Source of the DNA: Nocardioidaceae bacterium SCSIO 66511
GTDB lineage: Bacteria; Actinomycetota; Actinomycetes; Propionibacteriales; Nocardioidaceae
DNA: 64,000 nucleotides
Assembly (NCBI GenBank): GCA_023100825.1
Contig: CP095846.1
Coordinates: 3,844,001 to 3,908,000, forward strand
Direction of reading: 5' to 3'
Shown one piece after another: positions 23,822 to 31,323 of the stretch. The position numbers and the translations under genes were made by a program. How positions within the stretch are numbered: position 1 is the stretch's first letter; each line of letters opens with the position of its first letter. The notes under the pieces were generated by a model. It searched no databases and was not told the origin of the DNA. It worked only from the letters and a program-made list of their open reading frames with translations.

Positions 23822-24382
23822 ATGCCAAAGATCGTCGACCACGACCAGCGCCGCCTCGAGATCGGTGACGCCGTCCTCGACCTGATCGCGAGTGACGGTC
23901 TCGAACGCCTGACCGTGCGTAAGATCGCGGCAGTATCGGGCTGGTCGACCGGAGTGCTCGCGCACTACGCCCGCGACAAGGACGACATGATCACCCTGGC
24001 AGTGACGTCGATGACCGAACGCTTCGCCGACCGTCTGCGTGCGGTCGATCTGGCTGACCCTCGAACGGCACTCCACGCCGTGCTACGTGAACTGCTCCCG
24101 CTCGACACGGTGCGTCGTACCGAGGCGATCGCGTGGTTCCGGCTCGCCGCGTACGACACGGACGGATCGGGGTCGGCGGCAGCGATCCGCAAGGGCCATC
24201 GGTTGCTTCGGCGCCTGGTCGCGGACCTCCTCGTCGAGATCGACGACCTGGACTCGGCGACGACCGCGGCCGAGCTCATCGCGTTGGCCGACGGCCTGGC
24301 CATCCATCACCTGGTTGACCCGCGCGGCATGGCGCGTACGAAGACCGAGCGCGTACTCGAGGCGCGCCTCGCGCAGATCTGA
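23822..24382 (+). CDS. TetR/AcrR-family transcriptional regulator
   Basis: 186 residues. The HTH region ERLTVRKIAAVSGWSTGVLAHYARDKDDMITLAVTSM (about residues 30-66) is close to BetI/TetR_C_6-type regulators, which have xxxVLxHYFxxKxxL. The C-terminal helices are typical of ligand domains. It probably represses itself and the divergent membrane-protein gene through the palindrome at 23782-23803. Start ATG 23822. It converges on the esterase gene with a 5-bp gap. Confidence 0.9.
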   Translation: MPKIVDHDQRRLEIGDAVLDLIASDGLERLTVRKIAAVSGWSTGVLAHYARDKDDMITLAVTSMTERFADRLRAVDLADPRTALHAVLRELLPLDTVRRTEAIAWFRLAAYDTDGSGSAAAIRKGHRLLRRLVADLLVEIDDLDSATTAAELIALADGLAIHHLVDPRGMARTKTERVLEARLAQI

Positions 24383-24387
24383 CGTCG

Positions 24388-25329
24388 TCAGATCCGGCGT
24401 ACGAACGACGCGATATCTGCGATCGCCGCACGGCTCTCCGGGACCAGATTGCCGAGCACGGGAAACGCGTGTACCTGACCACGCCACATCTTCAGACTGC
24501 ACGGCACGCCCGCCTCGGTCAGCCGAGCGGCCATCGCCTCGGCGTCGACGCGCAATACCTCCGACGCCGCGACCACGATCATCGCCGGCGGCAGTCCGGC
24601 AACGTCCTGCTGCAACGGCGCGCTCTCAGGGTCGATCGGCTCGCCGCCGGATGCGAAGGCCTCAGCGAGTCGCGCGATCCGCGTACCGGGCAAGTACGCG
24701 TCGCGCCGCAGGTTGGGATGCGTGAGCATCTCCTTCGAGTAGAAGTCGAGCAACGGCGAGAGCGCCACCAGACCGCCCGGCAACGGCAGCCCGGCCTCAC
24801 GCGCGGCAAGCGCGACCGCAAACACCAGGTAACCGCCTGCCGAGTCGCCGGCGAGCGTGATCCGCTCGGGATCACAACCCTGTTCGAGCAGCAGTTCGTA
24901 CGCCTCGAGGCAGTCGGCGATCGAGCGCGATATCGGAGCGGCGGGGAGCTGGCGATACGCGACGGACAGGACGGGTCGGCCACTCGCCTCGGCGAGCCGA
25001 GCGACTCCTCGACGGTGGGTGTTGAGTCCGCAGAAGACGAACGCGCCGCCGTGGAAGTAGAGGATGGGGGCATCGTCGTCGGTCTCCCCCGCGCGTACCC
25101 ACTCGCCTTTGAACCCGTCGAAGTCGACGCGTTCGACGTCTGCGTAACGCGGCTTGGGCGTGAACCGCATTGCGACGTCCAGCGCAGAGGCGGCGACGAA
25201 ACCGGGCACGCTGATCGGCCACGCCCGAAGCACCGGACGAGCGACGGTACGCGCGGCGGCGTACACGACTCGCGCGCGGTACGTCGCTCCCTGTGGGTTC
25301 GCCACTCGTGCTGGCAATACGACAGTCAT
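24388..25329 (-). CDS. Alpha/beta-hydrolase, hormone-sensitive-lipase (LipH) type esterase
   Basis: 313 residues. The HSL-family oxyanion motif is YFHGGAFVF (HGGA, about residues 82-90) and the nucleophile elbow [10 protein letters not shown] (GDSAG, about residues 150-158). The Asp is expected in [11 protein letters not shown] and the His is seen in [11 protein letters not shown], so the triad is complete. It hydrolyses short acyl esters or drug-like esters in the cytoplasm. The ATG 25329 has a GGAGG site. No signal peptide. Divergent from the ferredoxin-NADP reductase gene. Confidence 0.9.
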   Translation of the reverse strand: MTVVLPARVANPQGATYRARVVYAAARTVARPVLRAWPISVPGFVAASALDVAMRFTPKPRYADVERVDFDGFKGEWVRAGETDDDAPILYFHGGAFVFCGLNTHRRGVARLAEASGRPVLSVAYRQLPAAPISRSIADCLEAYELLLEQGCDPERITLAGDSAGGYLVFAVALAAREAGLPLPGGLVALSPLLDFYSKEMLTHPNLRRDAYLPGTRIARLAEAFASGGEPIDPESAPLQQDVAGLPPAMIVVAASEVLRVDAEAMAARLTEAGVPCSLKMWRGQVHAFPVLGNLVPESRAAIADIASFVRRI

Positions 25330-25472
25330 CTTCGAGCCTCCTCCCGCCCCCGCGGTCGTCAACACAGCGACAACGTAACAGTGACTGGCGTCACAACGGA
25401 GCACATCGGCGATGCGAACGCATGACGTTCTCGGCTCGCCGGACGTACGCCTGCTGCGTAGGATCCAGCGGT

Positions 25473-26456
25473 ATGGCCGACTCCCCAGGGCGATACGACA
25501 TGCTGATCATCGGCGCCGGGCCCGCTGGGCTCTACGGTGCCTACTACGCGGGCTTCCGCGGGTTCAGCGTCGCGGTGCTCGACTCGCTGCCGGAGCCGGG
25601 TGGACAGGTTTCGGCGCTCTATCCCGAGAAACTCATTTACGACGTGGCCGGCCTGCCCGCGATCAAGGGTCAGGATCTCGTCGATGACCTGGTCAAGCAG
25701 GCTGCGTCCGCCGACCCGGCGTACCTGCTCGGACACCGTGCGGAGGAGCTCTCGGTCAAGGACGACCATGTCGAGGTCACAACGCACCGCGGTCACGTCG
25801 TCGAGGCGCGTACGGTGCTGATCACCGGGGGCATCGGCACGTTCACCCCGCGCCCGCTCCCGGATGCCGAGAGCTTCGAGAAGCACGGGCTGATGTACTT
25901 CGTACCGAATCTGTCCGAGCTCGACGACCTCGACGTGCTCATCGTGGGAGGCGGCGACTCGGCGTTCGACTGGGCCCTCAGCCTCGAGCCCACTGCGCGT
26001 TCGGTGACGCTGATCCATCGCCGCGAGCGGTTCCGTGCGCACCAGGGCACCGTCGACAAGGTACGCGCGTCATCGGTACGAATGCTCGTCCCGTACGAGG
26101 TCGCACGACTGCACGGCGGCGACCGGATCGAGGCGGCAGAGATCTTCTGCAACGCCGACGACGGCGTACGTGAGCGCCTCGAGGTACAGGCGGTCGTCGC
26201 TGCGCTCGGGTTCAAGGCCGACCTGGGTCCGTTCACCCGTTGGGGTCTCGAGCAGCGCAAGCGCCACATCGTCACCGACCAGGCGATGCGTACGAACCTT
26301 CCGCGGGTCTTCGCCGCCGGCGACATCGTCGAGTACGACGGCAAGGTCAAGCTCATCGCGGTCGGCTTCGGCGAGGCCGCCACCGCAGTCAACAACGCCG
26401 CCGTCGTGATCGACCCGGACGCCCACGTCTTCCCCGGCCACTCCTCCGACCCCTAG
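25473..26456 (+). CDS. Ferredoxin/flavodoxin--NADP+ reductase (thioredoxin-reductase-like type)
   Basis: 327 residues. FAD site [19 protein letters not shown] at the N-terminus, [20 protein letters not shown] site [16 protein letters not shown] (about residue 155), and [29 protein letters not shown] near the end. It has no CxxC redox pair, which separates this FNR type (YumC, TrxR-like) from true thioredoxin reductases. It passes electrons between NADPH and ferredoxins or flavodoxins. Start ATG 25473. A GC-rich intergenic stretch with palindrome E lies between its stop and tRNA-Arg. Confidence 0.93.
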   Translation: MADSPGRYDMLIIGAGPAGLYGAYYAGFRGFSVAVLDSLPEPGGQVSALYPEKLIYDVAGLPAIKGQDLVDDLVKQAASADPAYLLGHRAEELSVKDDHVEVTTHRGHVVEARTVLITGGIGTFTPRPLPDAESFEKHGLMYFVPNLSELDDLDVLIVGGGDSAFDWALSLEPTARSVTLIHRRERFRAHQGTVDKVRASSVRMLVPYEVARLHGGDRIEAAEIFCNADDGVRERLEVQAVVAALGFKADLGPFTRWGLEQRKRHIVTDQAMRTNLPRVFAAGDIVEYDGKVKLIAVGFGEAATAVNNAAVVIDPDAHVFPGHSSDP

Positions 26457-26532
26457 GTCGCTGATGGGCCGCCCGCCCCTCGACTGACCCGCCCGCTGGC
26501 CCACCCGCGCACTGGGCCGCCCGCCCGCTGGC

Positions 26533-26581
26533 CCGCACGTTTCAGCCCCAAAAATCGCGATTCTGAGGCTGAAACGTGCGG
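26533..26581. repeat. Palindromic element E (15-bp arms)
   Basis: CCGCACGTTTCAGCC (26533-26547) and GGCTGAAACGTGCGG (26567-26581) are perfect inverted repeats around a 19-nt loop. The sequence is unrelated to the GAGTTCGG family, so it is a second class. It is preceded by GC-rich, repetitive GCCGCCCGC/CTGGCCC text from 26460 to 26532 and lies 76 bp after the reductase stop. It may terminate that transcript. Confidence 0.85.
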
Positions 26582-26648
26582 CTCAGCGTGGCGCGCCGTC
26601 CGGTGCCGTCGAATCCGACCAAGGCCGCTACGCTTGGCTGGTCAACTG

Positions 26649-26721
26649 GCCTCCGTAGCTCAGGGGATAGAGCACCGCTCTCCTAAAGCGGGTGTCGCAG
26701 GTTCGAATCCTGCCGGAGGCG
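26649..26721 (+). tRNA. tRNA-Arg (anticodon CCT)
   Basis: A 73-nt cloverleaf: acceptor GCCTCCG/CGGAGGC, D arm GCTC/GAGC, anticodon stem CCGCT/AGCGG with loop CTCCTAA (anticodon CCT, reading AGG), T arm GCAGG-TTCGAAT-CCTGC, discriminator G. CCA is not encoded. Its 3' end abuts the secretion-operon region, a position commonly used for integration by actinobacterial conjugative elements. Confidence 0.95.
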
Positions 26722-26730
26722 CAGCAGTTT

Positions 26731-26760
26731 CCGCGAGCCAGACACAAAATCTGGCCGCGG
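26731..26760 (+). terminator. Hairpin just after tRNA-Arg
   Basis: CCGCG-A-GCCAGA pairs with TCTGGC-CGCGG around a 7-nt loop, beginning 10 nt after the mature tRNA end. It is suited to end the tRNA transcript or mark the processing site. It is followed by AACCCC, without a T-run. Confidence 0.55.
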
Positions 26761-26953
26761 AACCCCTTTGCTCCAAACTCTCGCGACACGGTCGTGACGC
26801 GAAACCTTCGCTGGGAGGCGTGACTCAGTGGCGTCACGGTTACCGCACAGTCGCCGGCCGGCCGTCTCGGGATTAGAGATTTCTCCGCACCCGATCGCAG
26901 CAGGTTTCGGGCGGCCACTCCCTCAATCACGCGACTCTGAAGCCATCACCGAT

Positions 26954-26969
26954 TGTGAAGGCCTTCACA
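26954..26969. promoter_or_regulatory. Perfect 16-bp palindrome, possible operator
   Basis: TGTGAAGGCCTTCACA reads identically on both strands. A related half-site (ATTGTGAA) recurs 140 bp downstream at 27097-27104. The position, upstream of the secretion operon, suggests a binding site for a dimeric repressor, which is not encoded nearby. Confidence 0.5.
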
Positions 26970-27180
26970 CACCGTAGCCCCCAGGATACCGGGGCAACAA
27001 CGCCCCGCTGTCACCATCGAAAACGCGAGAAGCTCTGTACGCAAAGGGTTCCAGCGACTCACGCATAGACCGCTCCAACACCCTGCCATCGTGTCGATTG
27101 TGAAAAGTTTGACTACTCGCCGTGATTGACAAGCGGCCGAATCTGGGAACAATCAACATCAGAGTAGGCGGGAGATCACC

Positions 27181-27759
27181 ATGGCAGCCTCGACACACGG
27201 AAGCGGCTCGGGCGGTCACGGCGGAGGTTTGTCTCCCTACGAACTGGTCCTACTCGTGTTCGTTGGAGCGGTCGCGGTCTTCCTCGCACGAGAGCTCCTC
27301 TCGTCGTGGCAGCCCGCTGACGCAGGTACGCAGGTCGCCGACACCGGATCCCGCCTACGTTCGCTCATACTCCCCGTGGCGGTCATCCTGGCCTTCGCCA
27401 TCGGGATGTTGGTGATCGCACGGCGCATCCGCAAACGGCGCGACTACCTGCTCCGTAGGTACGCTTCAGCGGTTCGTCCGGTCATGCCGAGGACGTACAA
27501 GAGCAGCCACCTCCGAGTTCGGCGCTGGTTCGGTGTACGCCCGCGCAAAATGACCATCTCGCTGCCGCCCGAGTGCGAGGTCGATGACTCGGCGTGGCGT
27601 GATCGTGTCGTCATGCGGCTGGAGAAGGGCGTCGGCGAGTCGCTGACTGCCCGCTGGCCGGGACGCACTGATCCGCTGCTGCGTGCGCAACCGCGCGTGG
27701 TCATTCGCCCCGAGCGCAAGGGTCTTGTCGCCCGCGCCGTGATGGCTGTGTTGCGGTGA
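27181..27759 (+). CDS. Membrane protein resembling the N-terminal part of a TraD/FtsK-like coupling ATPase
   Basis: 192 residues. Two membrane helices (ELVLLVFVGAVAVFLARELL and LILPVAVILAFAIGMLVIARRI) precede a basic RRIRKRRDYLLRRY stretch and a small domain (RKMTISLPPECEVDDSAWRDRVVMRLEKGVGESLTARW). That domain resembles the segment preceding the motor domain in large actinobacterial FtsK/TraD-like ATPases. No Walker motif is present and the frame closes with a clear stop, so it is either a truncated coupling protein or a separate small membrane component. It is the first gene of the secretion operon, with a good ribosome site, and 190 bp separate it from the pilin-like gene. Confidence 0.6.
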   Translation: MAASTHGSGSGGHGGGLSPYELVLLVFVGAVAVFLARELLSSWQPADAGTQVADTGSRLRSLILPVAVILAFAIGMLVIARRIRKRRDYLLRRYASAVRPVMPRTYKSSHLRVRRWFGVRPRKMTISLPPECEVDDSAWRDRVVMRLEKGVGESLTARWPGRTDPLLRAQPRVVIRPERKGLVARAVMAVLR

Positions 27760-27949
27760 TGCTCTCATGGCTCGATTCGTCGTCCGAGGTTCCTTCGTCG
27801 GGGACACGATGCTGCGCACGCCGCGGTCGCGGCACCCTCCGTAGCGCCTGATCGCAGCCTCAAAGAACACGTGGGTCTCGGGACAGTCTGGCTGCGTACC
27901 CACCCGCAGCAACCTTTGAATCCGTCTCGCACGAGTTAGGGCTCACATC

Positions 27950-28165
27950 ATGTTCAAAGGCCAGGAGATCGGTGACTTCCTCACCAACAACATCCTCTTC
28001 ATCGTCATCATCGTCGCGGGCATCACCATCTGTGTGTTCGCACTGAACGGGTCGGTACGAAAGGCGGTAACGGCAGCCGGGTTGGTCATCCTCGGACTCG
28101 GCGTCGTCGGTCTCGCCAGCCAGATCGATCACGTCAGCACCTGGGTCGCGAACCTCTTCACCTGA
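27950..28165 (+). CDS. Small two-helix membrane protein, VirB2/pilin-like
   Basis: 71 residues with two hydrophobic helices: FLTNNILFIVIIVAGITICVFAL and VTAAGLVILGLGVVGLASQI. This size and topology fit VirB2/TrbC-like pilins or the small membrane protein that precedes PrgI/VirB3-like proteins in Gram-positive type IV secretion clusters. A signal peptide is not evident, so it may stay as a membrane component rather than be processed. It is 13 bp upstream of the next gene. No direct sequence proof of pilin function. Confidence 0.65.
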   Translation: MFKGQEIGDFLTNNILFIVIIVAGITICVFALNGSVRKAVTAAGLVILGLGVVGLASQIDHVSTWVANLFT

Positions 28166-28178
28166 GTCGGGCCGAGTC

Positions 28179-28580
28179 GTGCGTATCCACACCGACGACG
28201 AGCTCTACCGCGTCGACCGCGTATATCTGGGACCGAAAGGGCGCCGGGTGCCGTGGCGTGCCACCTACCGCGCCTATGGCGTGTGGCTCGTGATGGTGCT
28301 TCTGATCGGCTTCGTCACGTTCCAGATCTTCCCGATCAACGCGTCGACGGTCGCCGCAGCGTTCTTCTCGTCGATATTCCTGACAATCCACGTCATGAAG
28401 CGTCTCGACTCCGACCGTCCCTTGGTAACGCTGCCGGTCATGGGGTGGCACGAGCTGACGGCGCCACGACCGCAGCCACAGCGACACGAGCGACACATCG
28501 TCAAGCTGCGCATCCAGCGGTGGCCCGCAGGCGCGGAGCCTCGCCGTCGCTGGTGGCAGCGCAACCGCGAGGAGCACTGA
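28179..28580 (+). CDS. PrgI/VirB3-like membrane protein
   Basis: 133 residues starting at GTG 28179. Two close membrane helices (YGVWLVMVLLIGFVTFQIFPI and STVAAAFFSSIFLTIHVM, about residues 33-70) lie between a charged N-terminus and a basic C-terminal tail. This is the PrgI/VirB3 layout, and its place directly before the VirB4-like ATPase is where that protein belongs; VirB3 and VirB4 interact and are sometimes fused. The assignment rests on topology and position, not on strong motifs. Confidence 0.6.
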   Translation: MRIHTDDELYRVDRVYLGPKGRRVPWRATYRAYGVWLVMVLLIGFVTFQIFPINASTVAAAFFSSIFLTIHVMKRLDSDRPLVTLPVMGWHELTAPRPQPQRHERHIVKLRIQRWPAGAEPRRRWWQRNREEH

Positions 28581-28581
28581 G

Positions 28582-31323
28582 ATGCACCGGTTGACCTGGT
28601 CTGGAAGCAAAACCGACCGCGAGACGCGGCGATCCAAGAAGGAAGCAAGTCGCGCCGAGCGCAAAGCTCGACGGCTTGAGAAGAAGGGCAGCCGCCGGGA
28701 GCGTACGTACTCCCAGCGGATGGCACTACGCGCCACCGTTGGTAACGCACACCTGACGATGAACGAGGTCGTGCTGTGGTTCGTCGTCGAGCCGTTCTCG
28801 ACGAGCTTTCGTCCCCACTCTGATGTCGAGAACCAGATCGGCTCAGCCGCGGCGGCACTCGGCGACTTGGTGGGCCTCCGCCTCTACTGGCGCGTCTCGA
28901 CCCGGCCGTACCCGATCCGCCGTTGGGCGGAGGACACGTTCCACGACGCGAAGACGCATGGGGAGCCGTTGCCAGGGGTGTCGGATTTCCTCGATCGCGA
29001 ACAACGCCAGATGCACGGGCTGTCGTTAGCCGACAAGTACGTGTACCTCGGTGTTCGGATCGCGAAGCATCGTCGTTACCCGCGCGACCCCCGGCGCGAG
29101 ATCCATGCTCTCGCGGACAAGGCACGCGAGGTCACCGAGAAGGTCAGCACCTACGGTTTGGACGCACGTCCGGCAAGCGAGATCGACGTCGAGTGGCTGC
29201 TACGTCGTTCGGTATGTCTTGGGATGCCGGTGCCCCCGGTGGAGCACTCCGTCGTCGGCGACTACGACGACGAGGACCTGCCCGAGCTGAGTGAACGCGC
29301 CGACTGGACCGCACTGCCTGGAGGTCGAACCTTCCAGGTCACGGGGGATGGCCCGAACGGTCAGCGGGTCACCCGCCATGTCGCCGTGTTGACCATGGGG
29401 CGGATGCAGCCGACGACGATCCCCCAAAAGCCGGGCGGTGGCTGGATGCAGCGCACCGATCGTCTCCCCTTCCCGGTTGAATGGTCCGCGCGGGTCGAGA
29501 TACTTCCCACTGACCAGGTGGTCGGGAAGCTGCGCTCGCAGATGGACAAGATCCGCGACCAGTTCGAGCACTACGTATCCGACCATCAGATCGACCCGCC
29601 GGAGTCGCTGAAGCGACAGCGCGCGCAAGCGCTCGCGATCGAGGACGACGTCTCCGAAGGCCTCGGTGGAACCGCCGTACGCACCGAGGGCTGGTACCGG
29701 CTCGCCGTCTGGGGTGACACCGAAGAAGAAGCCTTGCGACGCGTCGCGGCAGTGAAGAAGCTCTACGGCCGATCGGTGAACTGGTGGCACAACGCCGACC
29801 AGCTGCGTACCGGACGCGAGTTCATCCCCGGCGAGCCCCTCGCGAACACCGCGGCTCGGCGACGCATGTCCGTGACGGCCCTGGCGGCAGCTCTGCCAGC
29901 GGTCGCAGCCGAGATCGGAGATCGGATCGGACCGTTCGTCGGCCCCACTTCGGGCACCAGTAAACGTGCCGTTGTCTGGCACCCGTGGCTCAACATGGAG
30001 TACGCGAACGCATCGGGTCTCACTATGCTCAGCGGAACACTGGGGTCGGGCAAGTCCATGCTCGGCGGTGCGATCGTGTACCGGACGACCATGCTCGGCG
30101 CCAGCTGGACGGTCCTCGACCCGTCGGGGCGGCTCGGGTCGCTGTGCGAGCTCCCCGAGCTTGCGGAGTACGCGGACTACGTCAATCTGTTGCACGGCCG
30201 CAATGGCGAGCTCTCGCCGTACCGTGTCGTCGCCGAGCCCAAACTGGAGCACTTCGACACAAAGGACGAATGGCAAGAGGCACGCCAAGAGGCCGCCGCG
30301 ATCCGCAAGTCGCTGTGCCGCGACACCCTTCGTACGATGCTCCCCGACGCGACCCGGGACAACACCGAGACAGAGTCGGTTCTCGGCCGTGCAATCAGGG
30401 CCGTCGGCGGCGCCCCGACGGCGTCGCCGCATCTGGTCCTGAGTCGGCTGCGCGACATCGCGGAGGGAAAAGTCGAGGCCGACCTCACCGCAAAACATCG
30501 CGTCCTTGCACGTGACATCCACGACCAACTGTCCGAGCTGGCCGAAACTCCGCGCGGCAAGCTCATCTTCCCCGCCGGGTACGAGAACGACCACAAGGAC
30601 GCACGCTCAGCGACCCACCGCGCCGTGCCCCGCCTACGGGTGTACTCGCTAGCAGGCTTGAAGATCCCGACCGGTAAGCAGCTCACGGCTCCGGGCGACG
30701 AGGAGCGGATGAGCATCACCCTGTTCAATCTGGCGGCGTGGCTCACTCAACGGTCCATCTACGAAGGCGATGCGAACGTCCGTAAGGGCTTGTTCATAGA
30801 CGAGGGCCACGTACTGTCGCTGTTCGACAGCGGCCGCCACCTCGCGGACAAGTCCTCGACCGACTCCCGCAAGCACAACAACGCGGTGATCCTCGCATCG
30901 CAGAACCCGACGCATTGGGATCTCGACAATCTCGCCAACCTCGTCGGATCGGTTCTGGTCGGTCGTACGTCCGGCGACGTCACGGCACCGGCATCGCTCA
31001 AGCTCCTCGGCGTCGCCGAGGAGGAGTCGTACGTAAAGGTTCTCAACAAGCTGTCTCAACGCGCGATCGACCGTGGCCGGAAGAAGAGTCATAGCGCGCG
31101 AAGCCAACCGAACAGGGCGAAGCGCCAACGCGAGCTGACGCTGCGGCTCGACGGTCGGGTGGTGAAAGTACCGATCACCCAGGAGCCCGACCCGGCGGAG
31201 CGTCGGGAGTATGTCGCCCGCATCGGCGACCGTGTCGAGAAGGTCCTCGCCGACCTGCAGGCGCATCCGCACGTGTACGAGGCGTTGATGACCACTCCTG
31301 ACTCCACGCGGAAGGCAGCCTGA
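28582..31323 (+). CDS. VirB4/TraC-like conjugation ATPase
   Basis: 913 residues. The N-terminus is a very basic coiled segment (KKEASRAERKARRLEKKGSRRERT). The middle 80-450 is the VirB4-type N-terminal domain. The motor domain has Walker A GTLGSGKS (residues 485-492), Walker B GLFIDEGH (736-743) with the catalytic Glu, then ILASQNP as the sensor/motif III. It would energise assembly of a type IV secretion channel at the membrane. No transmembrane helix is seen. It starts 1 bp after the VirB3-like stop and overlaps the next gene by 1 bp (TGATG). The intact frame and motifs argue against decay. Confidence 0.88.
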   Translation: MHRLTWSGSKTDRETRRSKKEASRAERKARRLEKKGSRRERTYSQRMALRATVGNAHLTMNEVVLWFVVEPFSTSFRPHSDVENQIGSAAAALGDLVGLRLYWRVSTRPYPIRRWAEDTFHDAKTHGEPLPGVSDFLDREQRQMHGLSLADKYVYLGVRIAKHRRYPRDPRREIHALADKAREVTEKVSTYGLDARPASEIDVEWLLRRSVCLGMPVPPVEHSVVGDYDDEDLPELSERADWTALPGGRTFQVTGDGPNGQRVTRHVAVLTMGRMQPTTIPQKPGGGWMQRTDRLPFPVEWSARVEILPTDQVVGKLRSQMDKIRDQFEHYVSDHQIDPPESLKRQRAQALAIEDDVSEGLGGTAVRTEGWYRLAVWGDTEEEALRRVAAVKKLYGRSVNWWHNADQLRTGREFIPGEPLANTAARRRMSVTALAAALPAVAAEIGDRIGPFVGPTSGTSKRAVVWHPWLNMEYANASGLTMLSGTLGSGKSMLGGAIVYRTTMLGASWTVLDPSGRLGSLCELPELAEYADYVNLLHGRNGELSPYRVVAEPKLEHFDTKDEWQEARQEAAAIRKSLCRDTLRTMLPDATRDNTETESVLGRAIRAVGGAPTASPHLVLSRLRDIAEGKVEADLTAKHRVLARDIHDQLSELAETPRGKLIFPAGYENDHKDARSATHRAVPRLRVYSLAGLKIPTGKQLTAPGDEERMSITLFNLAAWLTQRSIYEGDANVRKGLFIDEGHVLSLFDSGRHLADKSSTDSRKHNNAVILASQNPTHWDLDNLANLVGSVLVGRTSGDVTAPASLKLLGVAEEESYVKVLNKLSQRAIDRGRKKSHSARSQPNRAKRQRELTLRLDGRVVKVPITQEPDPAERREYVARIGDRVEKVLADLQAHPHVYEALMTTPDSTRKAA

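Larger units (their letters stand above)
26722..27180. other. Non-coding region between tRNA-Arg and the secretion operon
   Basis: 459 bp without a credible gene. It holds a strong hairpin at 26731-26760 (CCGCG and GCCAGA pairing with TCTGGC and CGCGG), a perfect 16-bp palindrome TGTGAAGGCCTTCACA at 26954-26969, and a second copy of its left half context (CGATTGTGAA) at 27095-27104. TTGACA at 27126-27131 is a possible -35 for the operon, with an AACAAT-like box 16 bp on. The ribosome site GCGGGAG precedes the ATG at 27181. It is less GC-rich than the flanks. An origin of transfer could lie here, but I see no recognisable one. Confidence 0.6.

Noticed and set aside
26628-26930. Minus-strand frame ending with GRIRTCDTRFRRAVLYPLSYGG
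   Set aside because: A well-known false protein produced by translating tRNA genes; here it is antisense to tRNA-Arg.
29200-30594. Minus-strand frame of 464 codons inside the VirB4-like gene
   Set aside because: Antisense shadow of a motif-bearing gene in GC-rich DNA, with low-complexity Arg/Gly/Val content and no domain.
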